From Dichotomocladium elegans (taxonomy: Eukaryota > Mucoromycota > Mucoromycetes > Mucorales > Lichtheimiaceae), in NCBI GenBank assembly GCA_025716815.1, contig JAIXMN010000020.1:434001-498000 (forward strand): 64,000 nt of DNA, read 5' to 3'. Shown here piece after piece: positions 9,901-21,500 of this stretch (position 1 is the first letter of the stretch; each line of letters opens with the position of its first letter). The notes below the pieces were generated by a model. That model saw only the letters and a list, made by a program, of their open reading frames with translations. It did no database searches and had not been told where the DNA came from. A program made the translations under genes and the position numbers.

Positions 9901-12900
9901 CCGACATTTCCTTTTCGGGTTCATCTAATGATGCATAATTATGAGCACGTTTTGTTTTAAACTGATGTATATGACCATACCTGAAAGAATCGCTTCAAGG
10001 TTGCCTTCGTCAAGTGCCATTTGTGAATCCAACCCGTCAACTGGAGTCATTGAATCTAGCAAACATGTCTCTAGCTGCTCTGTGATATATTGTATGGGCC
10101 ACTCTCGGATGCAGCGAGGGTCTTCAAATCTATCCTCTTCATCATGCATAGCCATCTGATTGTACAGCGCCTCCAGATAGTATGGTACCTTTTGTTTTGC
10201 AATCAACTGGGTCATAACGTTTGCGACGAATGTGGTGATAATATTTTTGTCGCCCTTGAAAGTCTTCATGTGCTGAAGAACCGTTAAGAGAAGAGGGCTG
10301 AACGGGTATATTATATCTTCGTCGTCCCGTTCCGAATTCAAAATCATGTGCAAGTGCTGCAGCTTATCTTTACAGCTGTTCTCCACTCGACCAACAAGAT
10401 CAACTAATTGGTCAATATATCGGTATTGCGATCCATTAAATCGGTTGATACATTCGTCGAAAAATTGCAGTACTAGTGTCTGTTCATCCGTAAGCTGCGT
10501 TTGGTGACTTCGCGGCAATCCCTCTAGCCACAGTCGAATTTCCTCTGGATCATGACGGAACATGATCGAGTCGGATAACGTTTGGTTGATTAGTTTAGCT
10601 GTTAGATTGCGAATATGCTTATGAGGCGACTGCAGGTACAATATGAAGAGCGTCATGATATGGGATAGCGATGTCTTTGCTGAAGAGAGTGCGTTAGATA
10701 TACTAACCAACGATCATCGATATTACTACTTGCCTGTCTTGTTACTCCATTTGAAATCCGGCACATTCAGCAAGTACCCCAATAGATGAACAAGCGATTC
10801 TGGTCGCATGGATAAAATGTCAGTAGGAATGAAATTGCTTGGCTCGACGCTAGCTTCCATCGATGCTTCAGGAAGACATTGTTGATAAAAGCGCAATAAC
10901 CGTAGAGCGCTATCTTGTATTAGCTGATGCTGCGCTCGGAGTTCGTTCTCATCAGTGTCGTTTGAGATTTTTCCTGCGTATGCCTGCTGATATATAGTCG
11001 CAATTGTGGTTATGTCTGGCAAACGTCGTCGGAAACCATCCCGGACTTCTACTAAGCATTCACGCCACTTGTGAGCACCCTGCAAATCCGATGATGATAT
11101 CACTGTGTCGATTGCGCTCGCTACATCGGTGTATTTCAAGAAACTAGCTGTGATGAGAAGGATTGTGGAATAGCTGACGAGAGCGCTATGATTCCTGATG
11201 CCTCTAGTTGAGATAGCTCGCCCAAACGCGGTTGGAAGGATATTGTCGAGAATGACACTGACAGGAGGGGGGGTCGAAGGGTATATGTTTGTATCACCGT
11301 AAGAAAGAGAAGGAACAGGAAGTCGAATGATCTTTTGAATCAAAGCAATAGTGGAAAGCCATTTACTATTGAGACGCGGTTCCACTCCAGCAGAGATCGC
11401 TCGGAAATAGCTACAGAAGAATCTATTAGTATAGCATACGCCAATCCGCAGTGCTGATTGATATTACCCTTGAGCTAGTTCAGGGCACGCCTCAATTACT
11501 TTGAGTACAAGCTTCTGCTGAAGAATATCATTCGATGGTTTCAGTGTAGCGATAAAACTCCCTAAGGTCTTGTTTTGGGCCTTGGATGTCGCAGAAGTTG
11601 TGGATTCGCAATCGGCAACTGGATTAGCAAGTGGATACCAGCCAGAACTACGATAGCAAATTCCCTTTCCAGGGATCGTACAGATATCCAACAAGAATTT
11701 GTGGGCCAGCTCGGCCGGAATACCCGTCTCCCCGTCCCCGATGATTTCGGGCTCTGAGCGAGCGTAAAGCTTCGCAATCTAATACCACAAGAGTAAGTAA
11801 AGACTTGCCAGTTACCCTTCCGCATATACCTTTTCCAAAATGTAAGAGCTGAAAAATGAGTTCTTGTTGTACCGAGGCACGTGGGGATCATCCATCAAGT
11901 ACTGCTTCGTAGTAGAGAATATTTCTTCCAGTAGCTATCCTAATTGCATGAATATTCATAATCGAACAAGGAACAATGTTTCACTTACTCCGTATGCATC
12001 TTCATCAATTGTGTTGAATACTCCTGTAACGCAGTTCTTGATGTTCAAGATCTCCTTCTTGATATTAGATTCCGCATGTATGAAAAATGAAAGTACAAAG
12101 CGAACATAGAACGTTCTCAGATCTACGACTGCAATTAGATCAACCCTTCGGTATTTTCTTCCTCTCTCAACATACCATAGAGATAACGTTTTGGCTTGGT
12201 ACTTTTCGTCTTTTGTCGATATCGTGCTGCTCGCAAAAAACCCTAGTTTCAACCTAATCAATCCACCATCATCAGAAAATAGTATCGCCTCATTATGCAC
12301 ACCTCTGTCTGGAAATTAAAAGAATGAAAGATGGCATTCGCAGCAGGAGCACCGAGCGAACACATTGAAACGAGAAGCTTAAAGGTAGCTATGACCTGCG
12401 GAATACGTGTCGAAGCCACACCGCGCGTGAGATATTTCATATGTGCATCCAAAATGGTCTGGGTAAGCTGTAAACCAAAGGGCCGAATAATAGGTGTCGT
12501 GCAGAGATCCAAGAAAAGCGCAATGATTTCTGGTACGGTACATTCGAGGTTTAACATATTCTTCTATATCGATCGCCAAGTCAGAAATTTCTAAACCAAA
12601 ACTATGCATTTTTGACTCACTTGAACTTGGAAATCCCAAAGATCCGTTAGATCGCTACTGTCAGTACATGACTGCACATACTCTACGAGCGGTCGAGTCT
12701 TTTTCTCCATCGGATCGACGCGGATCTTTGTTGCTTCATACAACTGTGTCTTCAGCGCGTTGAGAGCTACCGAAGAAAGAATGTCACTATGGAATCACGT
12801 TGAATCTATATTTAGCAAGTGGGCGAAATGACGCACCTGGAGGAAGTTCTCCGGGATCGCGTATTCTGAGCGCTTTCCGTATGGCATGTGGATCGCTATA

Positions 12901-12918
12901 GACCAGAGGATCACTCAT
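6940..12918 (-). CDS. URB1: URB1/NPA1 nucleolar pre-ribosomal-associated protein
   Basis: A long HEAT/ARM-like scaffold acting in the nucleolus in early 60S subunit assembly. ATG at 12918 gives MSDPLVYSDPHAIRKALRIR, then a GTGCGT donor. The second exon holds TDLWDFQVQ, typical of the N-terminal Npa1 domain. At least fifteen exons follow, with long ones at about 9925-10710, 8417-9184 and 7702-8334. The exon at 7.7-8.3 kb has the C-terminal NopRA1-type signature KPIYDPAFFLPLLSNLIS ... DCKRFLESN ... RMLGYQMMDQFY. The last exon ends SKTWSALLEQATQ with TAG at 6942-6940. I estimate roughly 1700-1800 residues, normal for the family. All helices and no catalytic motif are seen, as expected. Introns carry frequent CTAAC/CTGAC-type branch signals. 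The gene faces the SMPD4-like gene head-to-head, with very little space between them. Confidence 0.9.
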
Positions 12919-12959
12919 TTTTCAACACGAATGGAAAGCGGCGTCAGTATCGAAATAAA

Positions 12960-15900
12960 AGGTGGCTCACTTTTTGAAAAAGAATTAAGTCCGCTTGGAC
13001 AGCGCTGAGGGACAATGCTGACCGATCTGTCCAACAAGGTCACCTCCACGGTATTACTATTTAATCTGTTGATGGAACGATCCATACCATGCTACAGACT
13101 GGCTCTCAGTTCCACCTAGGATGCAAGCAGACTTACTTGGTATTTAGACCACTTTTTGCGGCGCCTGAGGAATGGTTCTGCGCTTCCTTTTATGCGCTTG
13201 TTTTATGGAAGCTATGCAGTACTTGAAAATAGCCCTTACTAACGCATAATCCATGTTCCTGTATTTAAGTCGGGCCTTGGGCATCATGCTGGGTGCTTTG
13301 CTTTTCTAATAGTTCTATTCACAGAGCTTGCTGGCTTCTGGATTCTCTATTACCTTAAGAGACCTCTGTTGATAATGTGGCCTGGCACAACCCATCGATG
13401 GCCATGAACGATGATTGGATCAGCCAGCTGCTCTTTTTCGCACTGACTTTGATTTCAAGAAATTTAAGGTGTTAGTCGCGTTTTCATGAGAGGGCCATTG
13501 TGATCATGGACCTAATCACCGAGTTTCAATCTAGATCCATCCCGAATGCATGTAGTTACCTCCTAGAATTCTGCAATTTTGCACTTGCCAGCGCCGGAAC
13601 TCCCTCAGTGGAGCATACAAAAGCGTTCTATTCCGCATTACCAAATATTCTCACTACAATCTTTGGAGCACCGTCAACAAAGTATACCGCTTCAAAGCCA
13701 TAGTTGCTCAGTCGGGTATCAAGGTATATTAACAGACAACGTAGGGGATGGCTGCAAATGGAAACAACGGCTGATCAAGATACGGCTATAAAACAACTCC
13801 TGCGCGCTGATGGCCCCTTCTTTCAAGGCATCCTATCTCTTGGCAAGCACCAGGAGTATTCTTATAACGTTGCGACTGAATCTTTGCCGGTAAGAGACCT
13901 GAATGTTAACGAACCAATACTGGAATGTGAATAATCATCATTATACGGGGTGTCTTTTCCAGGAGGATGTGCAAAGAGTTCTAGCGACTGGCGGAACACA
14001 ACACCTTCCGCGGCTATATACAGGATCCGTTTACCTAGAAGAGCGTGCGTGTACAGGGAAAAAGGATATCCGGATGGCAGCCACGCAGAAGTCGGTCATC
14101 TTTCCACGACCTGTCTCGGGAGAATATCGCATAAAATTCAACATGGTCCAGTTTTTTCTATATTATCTTATCAGCGTTCCAACATGGAAGCCGCTCACTT
14201 CTCCATCTATTCAACAACCTTCTCAAATGACACAAATAAGAAATCACCATGTGCCCCATGGACTTAATCTATTGCACCGCTCAAACACCACGGTGCAGCC
14301 ACAAGCTGCTAGAAATCAACAGCCGCATGTCCGAAGCATTATCCAGAGCGCATATAACGATGTCATACAAGAGTATCTGCGCCAGCTCATCCCTTGTGTC
14401 GCTCGCAGTGGTCAGCAGGACTTTGTTCCGCGCGTCAGTACTTTTTTTCTGGATGCAATTGTTGAACTCTGGCTCCGAACGCCTTGGATAGCAATGGGAC
14501 AGAAATTGAGCGCTGAATTGATGCACTACATCACGCTCTTTGTACAGTACGTCGTTAGCGGTGATCTTCGGCGTCAAGGCCAACAACAAAGCAGCATCGA
14601 TACTCAGTATAAGATGGTGTATGATTCGGTGCGGGAGGAGCTGTATTTTCTTCTTTCGCGACTTGCTCTCAACTGGTCAACAGAAGAAGGATATCTCCAG
14701 GTGATGAATATCTGGGCAGTTTGGGCAGCGCCCTGGCGCTTTGGCGCCACCCCACACAGTCTTGAAGTGAACGAGTATCGACCACTTGCCGGAGGCTGGA
14801 GTAATGTTATCCTTGACAATGCCTTGTTCTATATTCCTATAGTCGAGATTTTCCTTCGACGAATTGCGACTTTTACTTACGCCGAGCCGATACCCCAACT
14901 ACCCACCTTGAATCCCCTTCAAGGACCGCCTCAGTCTGTTCCACCAGTACAACAACCTCAACAACCGGACAAGAAAATCGGGAAACAGCTGCAGATTATT
15001 TATCGATTGATCAATGTACTAAAAGAGGAGGGCTTGAGGGAATATCTCTCACTGATTGAACAAGCAATAAGCGCAATCCATTCCGAATCGATGAGAACCA
15101 ATGCCACGCTCACGCGCGCTCCCATGCCTGTTTCCATTGAGACCATAGCAGTTAGATATTTTGGAAATCAAAAGGGCATTGTCCGGGAACGCTTAAAGAA
15201 GACTTATGACGAACTACTCCAGCTCGGCGACGGCGCTTGGAATCCACCGAATATATATACGACTGGCGCGGGACCTCGGACAGCTGCGCTTAGCACGATA
15301 CTGGAAGCCATACATCAAGCGTCTGTGGCACGCCGACGACCACCGGGGATACATGTAACAGCTGCAAGTCAAGCACAGCGTCAAGGTCAGGAGTTTGAAG
15401 AACTGAGCAAAGTTGCTATGAAATTTTCGGATATTTTCTCGGTAGATTTTAAAAAAGTACCGCAGCATTTGTTACCTAGAGCTGACCCACCTGTGAGCAG
15501 CTTTCGCCAGGCACAGGCGACATTACCACAAACACGCAAGGCGAAAGTTCTTCCTTTTTTTCTACACTCCAGAATCGGAAGCGGGAACCAAAAAGATCTG
15601 CTCCAGCAGAGCCCATTTCCCTTGCGGGCCTTATAGGTACAGGATATCTGTCTGAAGAGGAACGGAAGGCGGTGAGGGAGGGTAAGATGCAATGCAGCTC
15701 GAGAAATATACCAGCGCTAGGCCCTCGGGCAGAGGAAGTTGTACGAAGCTACGAGGTGAGGTTTATGGTTTATGTTGATTTATGGGTAAACCAAAAGGTA
15801 AAAAGCTCGCATTCAATATTTCTGAACACGCAATTTCCCATTCATCTCATCATCATTATTCTTTTCGTTCCATGCAGTACCGGAAATGGAGACCGGAAAG

Positions 15901-16021
15901 TATCCGGATATTTCCAGAGAGACTGCCGATCCGACCACTGGCGGCGAAGGTCAACTTGATATACGCCTGTCTCATAATTAGCATTGTGTACATATTGCTT
16001 TATTATGATACTTTCTTATAA
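12960..16021 (+). CDS. SMPD4: SMPD4-like protein (neutral sphingomyelinase 3 family)
   Basis: A homologue of animal SMPD4, a tail-anchored ER/nuclear-envelope protein linked to sphingomyelin hydrolysis and nuclear pore assembly. An early exon at about 13140-13228 reads HFLRRLRNGSALPFMRLFYG, like the human EFLDPGGPMMKLVYKL region. The next has DDWISQLLFFALTLISRN (human YYIFFFALSLITQK). The big exon (about 13.97-15.63 kb) carries IVELWLRTPWIAMGQKL, then IWAVWAAPWRFGA (human MWLSYLQPWRYAP), then GWSNVILDNALFYIPIVEIF. Late exons contain GYLSEEERKAVREGK and YRKWRPESIRIFPERLPIRP. The protein ends with one TM helix (LIYACLIISIVYILLYY) and TAA 16019-16021, as in human SMPD4. The first exons between about 12930 and 13400 are short and I could not fix the start codon, so the 5' coordinate is approximate. 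Confidence 0.8.
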
Positions 16022-16169
16022 ATCACGCTAGTTCAAATGCCCACCAGTTGCTCCTTAAGAGATGTACTGACATGATGAATGTTATGAGTTAGAGAGAGTG
16101 AATGAAGTGCCGCCGGAGGCAATGTATCGTATGCTGGTGGTATATCGCTGCATACAATAGATAGCTTGT

Positions 16170-16445
16170 ACACTATTTCTCAAAATCAAAGTAGCAGCCA
16201 TCTCTTCCAGAAGTCGCACGATGGCAATAAATCAGATGTCAACCTTTTTCAGAGTCTGCCGATCGTTTTCTGTAGACATTCGACATTCTGAAATGAGCAT
16301 TCCTTCTCTTTATGAAGAGGGTGGCAACATTGTGTTGTTGGATAAATGCGACTGCGCTGAACTTGTGCGCTGCGTCATTGATGATATGTGCTCTCTTCGA
16401 TTTATTTGCTCTCACACAAAGTACCTTCGTAGCCTACCTTGACAT
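16170..16445 (+). mobile_element. 5' fragment of the Tc1-like transposon (copy B)
   Basis: About 275 bp matching the start of the copies at 4.65 and 28.75 kb: CAAAATCAAAGTAGCAGCC, an AGAAGTCGCA landmark, the ATTCTGA step, and a frame reading VIDDMCSLRFICSHTKYLRS. The last corresponds to IIDEEMYSLRSVCSLTEYLH of copy C. The match fades after about 16445, so the transposase core is absent. It lies 150 bp beyond the SMPD4 stop. Confidence 0.7.
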
Positions 16446-16863
16446 TCTGACGAAAGAAATGGGACGTGGTTGACTCGGGCAAGTCCTTCGTCGGGAGTCG
16501 AGCATGAAAAAGCCAGTATGATATGTCAGGGACATTGAGATTATCGATGGGTGCTCCTGCCATCTCAGCTATGCGAAAAGTTCGCTCTTTCAGTTACTGC
16601 AAAAAGCTTCTTTAATGATACTTTCTAAACCAAAGGGGGAAGAAGAAGGGAAATATCATGGTGCGTCTGACCGCAAGGGATATGAAATGATTGGCCAAGA
16701 ATGCGATTGAATGTTGCAGTCCTTCCTTAATTTTCCACTCACCTAGCACGTAGGTGTGTAAACTCATGCAGTACTTAAAGACTCCGCTGCACGTGTCGCT
16801 TTCTTTGCTTTTCTATACTTCGCCAAAGAAAAAATATATCCACACTCGATTTCTTGCCCCTAA

Positions 16864-18822
16864 ATGACTGAGTCTTCTTCGCCAAGAACAAACATGGACA
16901 CTGAATCCGCAGAATCACAAGAATCGTCGGTCAGATTAACCCAAAAGTCTTTCAATCCTGCTTCTGCAGAGCTAATCTGTTTCTTTTTTTTTCACTTAGG
17001 GAATGCGCACCTGGAAAGAGCTCCACCAGGGCGAGCAAAAACTGACGGAGGCACTTCGGCAACAACTGGATAGAGTAATGTCAAATAGCTTGTTCTTATT
17101 GACGATGCGCGTACCTGGGCAGTAAACTTATTCTTTTTCAGGCCCGGAAGGATAAAGCTAATCTGGAGGCTGATTTGGAATCGCGTGCAAAAGCCTTCCA
17201 AGCTACGCTAGAACAGCTCCAGGGTGGGGTCAGGTACACTGTTTGCTGCTCCCTTACTGGCTGTAAATCATTAATATGGGACAAAAATAGTAACAAGATC
17301 ACTCGCCTGGATGCATTGATGAGCATACAAGACATGGACGAACTCAAAGCTGAGGTCAGGGCGCTTCACGAGATCTGCATGAAACAAGAGGCGTGCATCA
17401 AGAAGCTCGAGTTTGATCTGGAAATGGAACAAGGCCATGTTAATATCTTGCGCCATGATAACCAGATGCTCAGACAGATGACAGTAGATATGGTAATCGG
17501 TCGGTCGGGGAACGCGAGAATGATGCAACAAGATCTGGGTTAAGTTCTTTCTTCTTTTGATTCCGCAGACTGCCTTAGCCGAGCAAGAAGAAGAGTATAT
17601 TTCAAACAAGCTCTTGAAGCGTATCTCTGGCCTCAAGAAAGAAAAAGGAGAGCTCTTGATCCAAGTCGAGCAGGAGGAAGAATATCTGACAAATACACTT
17701 CAAAAGCGTCTAAACCAGGTATCAAAGCTTCGACCTTCACCTTTTTTCGTAACTAGCATACTAAAACCTCAGTGACCGTAGCTTCAAAAGGAAAAAGTCG
17801 ATTTGGAAAATGCGCTTGAACAGGAGCAGGAATACATCGTCAATAAATTGCAGAAACAACTCGACTCACTTCGCGCGCAGCAACCCATTAAGTCTCCTTC
17901 CCTACGAAGTATACAAGATGCTCCTGTTAGCCCGGCGGCGGCAGCGTCGCCCTCGCTCAGGTAGAAAAATATGCGCTAGCTCTGCCACACTGAGGGTTTC
18001 TAAAGCCCTATTTAATTAGCGCGAAGAAATGGCACGCTACTGGGTCGCCATCCGATATCCCCTCGGCTGGACTCATCGAGTTTTTACGTGCTGAAAACGT
18101 TGCGTTAAGAAACAAGACGATGGAAATGGAAAGAGAGTGTATGTGCCCACGATTTTAATTCTTCCATTGACTGACTTCAGTCCAAACAAGACATGAGCAA
18201 GATGCAGCAATGCAATAGGCATAAAAGCGAACTCCTCCAGTTTCGTAGACAGAACGATTTACCAACGGATGATTTAACGGATGAAGGGTAAGTTGCATCT
18301 TAATGACCCGCGTGCATTTATTTTTTAGTAGACTTTCATACGTCTTTGCATAGCATACCTCCTGTATTTCGGTCTGTTCCACCCTCTCCTGGTAGACAGG
18401 TCAGGGTAAGGGCATACTAGCCTCCCTTGTTTTCTTCGGTCATAGAATATTGAACTAACTGCAAATTCCAGACACGTCGATCCACATCCATATCATCTCA
18501 GAGATCAGTGGATAAACTCAATGCTATTCCACCTTTGCAACTGGATAATAGCTCGTCAACATCGACCATAACCTCCAGCGGCCACCATGATCATAGCAGT
18601 GTACCGCCCCAGACAATTCCAGACAATGGTCATGCAACTCGATCACGCTCAGGTACGCTGACCAGAGAATGAAACGGATGATTAAGTCGCTCACGGATGG
18701 GCCTGTTTATAGAGTCTACTAGTTCTACATCGGGTAGTTTGCCGAAGGTTACATCCAAACGTATTTCTGGAGGTCTCTTTGGCTTGAGCTCTCCTCCTCC
18801 GCAACATCCTCCTCACCCATAA
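16864..18822 (+). CDS. CCDC6: CCDC6-like coiled-coil protein (DUF2046)
   Basis: A multi-exon gene for a long coiled-coil protein related to animal CCDC6, a scaffold implicated in the DNA-damage response. ATG 16864 starts a Ser/Thr/Glu-rich leader (MTESSSPRTNMDTESAESQE). Consecutive exons give RTWKELHQGEQKLTEALRQQ, DELKAEVRALHEICMKQEAC, EEEYISNKLLKRISGLKKEK, EEEYLTNTLQKRLNQ and EQEYIVNKLQKQL. The recurring E-E-E-Y/F-x-x-N-x-L-x-K-R block is the hallmark of the CCDC6 family. A short GLIEFLRAENVALRNKTMEM coil follows. The tail is Ser/Pro-rich and disordered with proline-directed sites (VPPSPGRQ), ending LSSPPPQHPPHP with TAA 18820-18822. About ten exons, all introns short. The function in fungi is inferred only. 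Confidence 0.82.
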
Positions 18823-19274
18823 AACGATATGAAGGGCCCTGTTTATTAAGCTTTCGGAAGCGTAATAACGACAATCTCCTTGTTCCTCAATTTTTTGGTG
18901 TGACTGGGAGGAAGTTTATGGGAATAAAAGAAAAGACGACCGAGTTGCCGAAATTATCCGGGCATGTTATTACTTCTATTGTCAATCAAGTTCGTGTTAT
19001 GCGATCATGGATATCACGCCATCAGTAGATAGTATTTACGGTTCAATAGAGGGATGTTAGCAGGTCGAGTCTATTTGTAGTCACATAGCAGGCTGTATGG
19101 CTCTCTTCCCACCCGGCTCACCTACAGCGTACCTCCTCTCCATTCATCGAGTGGAAGGTGACCCAAGTATCTTGTTATCACGTCTTAACCGTGCGATAAC
19201 AGGGCCAGAAAGTTCTTTAGGGGGAATTGCGAGAGTCAGCCTTTGCGTTAGTAATGCACTGTCGGAAGCATCAG
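18823..19274. other. Spacer between CCDC6-like gene and Fanzor remnant
   Basis: No gene recognised. It includes the CCDC6-like 3' region and, since the Fanzor reads leftward, the DNA immediately 3' of that gene. In Fanzor/TnpB systems this is where the guide RNA is encoded. I see no convincing stem-loop boundary or element end. Confidence 0.4.
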
Positions 19275-21500
19275 TTACTGTACCATGCGCTTTATAGACT
19301 TGGCAGGTGCCAGGTCACTTTCACCGTCATCCTGGGACTTGGCGCATCGGAACCGTTCTGGATATTCCGCCATTGACCCGGAGGCTCAGGAGGATGTGCC
19401 TGAAGTTAAGCACGGCCGCCGTGTCTCGGGTTCCAAAGCCGCGGCCGAAACAATCCCGTAAACCTCTTCCATGGACTTCAAACAATTTAGGTTTGTACAC
19501 CTTAGGAGCCCATGGCATTTAACTTGAGAGCGCTTTGATCACTGCCATGGTCGCGGATCGGGGACACGCTTGAAAGCTCCAGACGGCTGGAGCATTCGAA
19601 CAGGTCATGGAGGTACAGTACTCGTCAATCAAATAAACCCTGAACGCTTGCCTCTTGAACATTTCCCCGCCAACCCTTGGCCGCGGATGGGCTCAGGGTA
19701 ACGGGCCATGGGTGCAGTCCAATTTCCCATGACAAGTATGGTGTCCCTTACCAAATCTGTGTCGCATCATCCGCATTAAACTAGCATCTGCCTGTCTCTG
19801 GTTGATATAAGCAGAGAGACGCAATTTCCTATGGAGCGAATAGCTGTGCGCCTCATGATCAGTAGTATATAGATGCATTTTTCGAGCTCGACGCTCCCCC
19901 CCCAATCGCTCTTCGCCGGCCCATATTTTCTGTACGCGCGTGGGTTGATACCTGCATGGATAGTGGTGGTACTGCTATAAAAGTTGCTGAGAAGTGACCA
20001 GTCCCTTCCTCGGGCCTCGACGTAGAGCTTGTACCTGGCGGCATTGACGGTGCTGTGGGATATCTGTGCAAGCCTAGCCTCGGCGTCGCGGGTAATGTTT
20101 CCGTCATCATAACGACGCTTGGCGATGCCACGCATCTGCCGAAAGCGCACCATCCTTGTCTCTCGGGCCCGCTGGATGTGCGTATACCTGTATATTTTGG
20201 GGAGCTCGGGCGTGCTCAACTCATGCATCCCATAAAGAATATCGCGACGGCCCGGGTCGATGAGAAGGCATTTTCCCTTGGTATCTTTTAACTCGTCTTG
20301 AGGGATGTCGTGAATGCAGGAACAATCTGCAGATTGGTCGTGCTTGCTCTGCTTCCTCCGAGTGTCCTTGCTCCTCGTACCATCGTCATCAGCCCAATTT
20401 CGCTTGAGACTAAGGTTCCTCTTTGCGTCAGGAGTCTTGAGTATGATTTGATACAGATACTCCATCCGTTTGTACCGATCCTAAGAACCTATCCTTGAAT
20501 GCCTTGGACTTGAGGTCAAGTACTTTCCGCCATGTCTTTTCGATCGATGGTAACTTTAATGGGTGCCTACCTTGATGTATGCTGGCAGAGGATTCGCGTG
20601 TCGATATGCATGTGGGATGGCACCCAGGAAGTTCGGAGAGGGGAGCATTGGATTAACTTTTCGCCTCTTGTCTCTAAAAATTTGCAGAGTTCATCGAAAG
20701 CATTGATAGATATCATTTCCTGCGAACCCATGGGTGCCGCCATACGCTCGGAGGATCGGTGACAACTTAGCGAGGATGGCCTGGCCTTCTCGCGGGAGGC
20801 TGTTGGGAGCCGGGTTTCTGCGCCGCAGTGCCTTCTTAACTTGGCGCACCGGCCTCCTTACTCTCTCCTCACAGACCTGGCAGAATTCGTGTTCATCCTT
20901 GATAACCATTTCCTTGCGTAGATCTTCCTTTCGCTGCCGTACGTTCAACAGAGTATTGATAGCACACCGGAAACACTCTCCAAATCGCAGCTGGACATTA
21001 ACTTTGTAGGCTGTCATGATGTCAGTGCTGACATTGGCCGCCACCTGGGACATGTTGCGGTGTTGTCCAGGCTCAATTTCGGCAGACTTCGTGTAATCTT
21101 CAAGGTGTCTCTCTATGAGCACCCTAATGGCCTTGGTCGACGGTTTAACCTTCTCGCGCGTGACCCTTTCTTCCCGCCAGACTGAGGAATACTTCATAAA
21201 AGAATGCTAGACCGAGGAGCTCGCTGGGATCGAAGTCGCGGTCGCGTTCCAGCGCGACAACTGGTATGTGTGAGTGGTAAGAAAGTGGGTAGTCTGCACC
21301 AGCTTTTCCAGCGGCTCCTGGTAATCCTGCTTCCACCCAACAGATCTCAAAGAGGTCTTGATAATGCTGACTTTGCCTTCGGCCATCATCGATCTCATAG
21401 TGGGTTTGGCAAGTATGTACGTAAACGGCTGGGGATGTATCGAGTTCGAAGAAAAAGGAAAGGGCACTCAGACAACTTATATTTACGTTGATAACTGATA
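19275..21500 (-). pseudogene. Fanzor (eukaryotic TnpB-like RNA-guided nuclease), frameshifted
   Basis: Reading leftward, consecutive blocks appear in the order known for Fanzor proteins. They are LVQTTHFLTTHTYQLSRW (about 21300); FDPSELLGLAFFYEVFLSL (about 21200); a helical block TAYKVNVQLRFGECFRCAIN and RKEDLRKEM (about 20900-21010); SVQTDGVSVS (about 20460); the RuvC-I block LLIDPGRRDILYGMHE with its Asp near 20257, then RYTHIQRARETRMVRFRQM; RKLRLSAYINQRQAD (about 19800); VMGNWTAPMARYPEPIRG (about 19700); RuvC-II-like VYLIDEYCTSMTC (about 19630); the zinc-ribbon half CHGLLRCTNLNC (about 19500); RuvC-III RDTAAVLNFRHILLSLR (about 19410); and a tail YPERFRCAKS ending at TAA 19277-19275. The blocks need at least eight frame changes, some only a few codons apart and not explicable as introns, plus in-frame stops. 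The copy is therefore almost certainly dead although catalytic Asp, Glu and Asp survive. It resembles the Fanzor1 group; subtype is inferred. Confidence 0.85.

Noticed and set aside
19275..21500. Reading the Fanzor frame changes as introns of a working gene
   Set aside because: Several changes lie within a few codons of each other without GT...AG space, for example within the GQG-to-YLIDEY and CHGLLRC-to-RDTAAV stretches.
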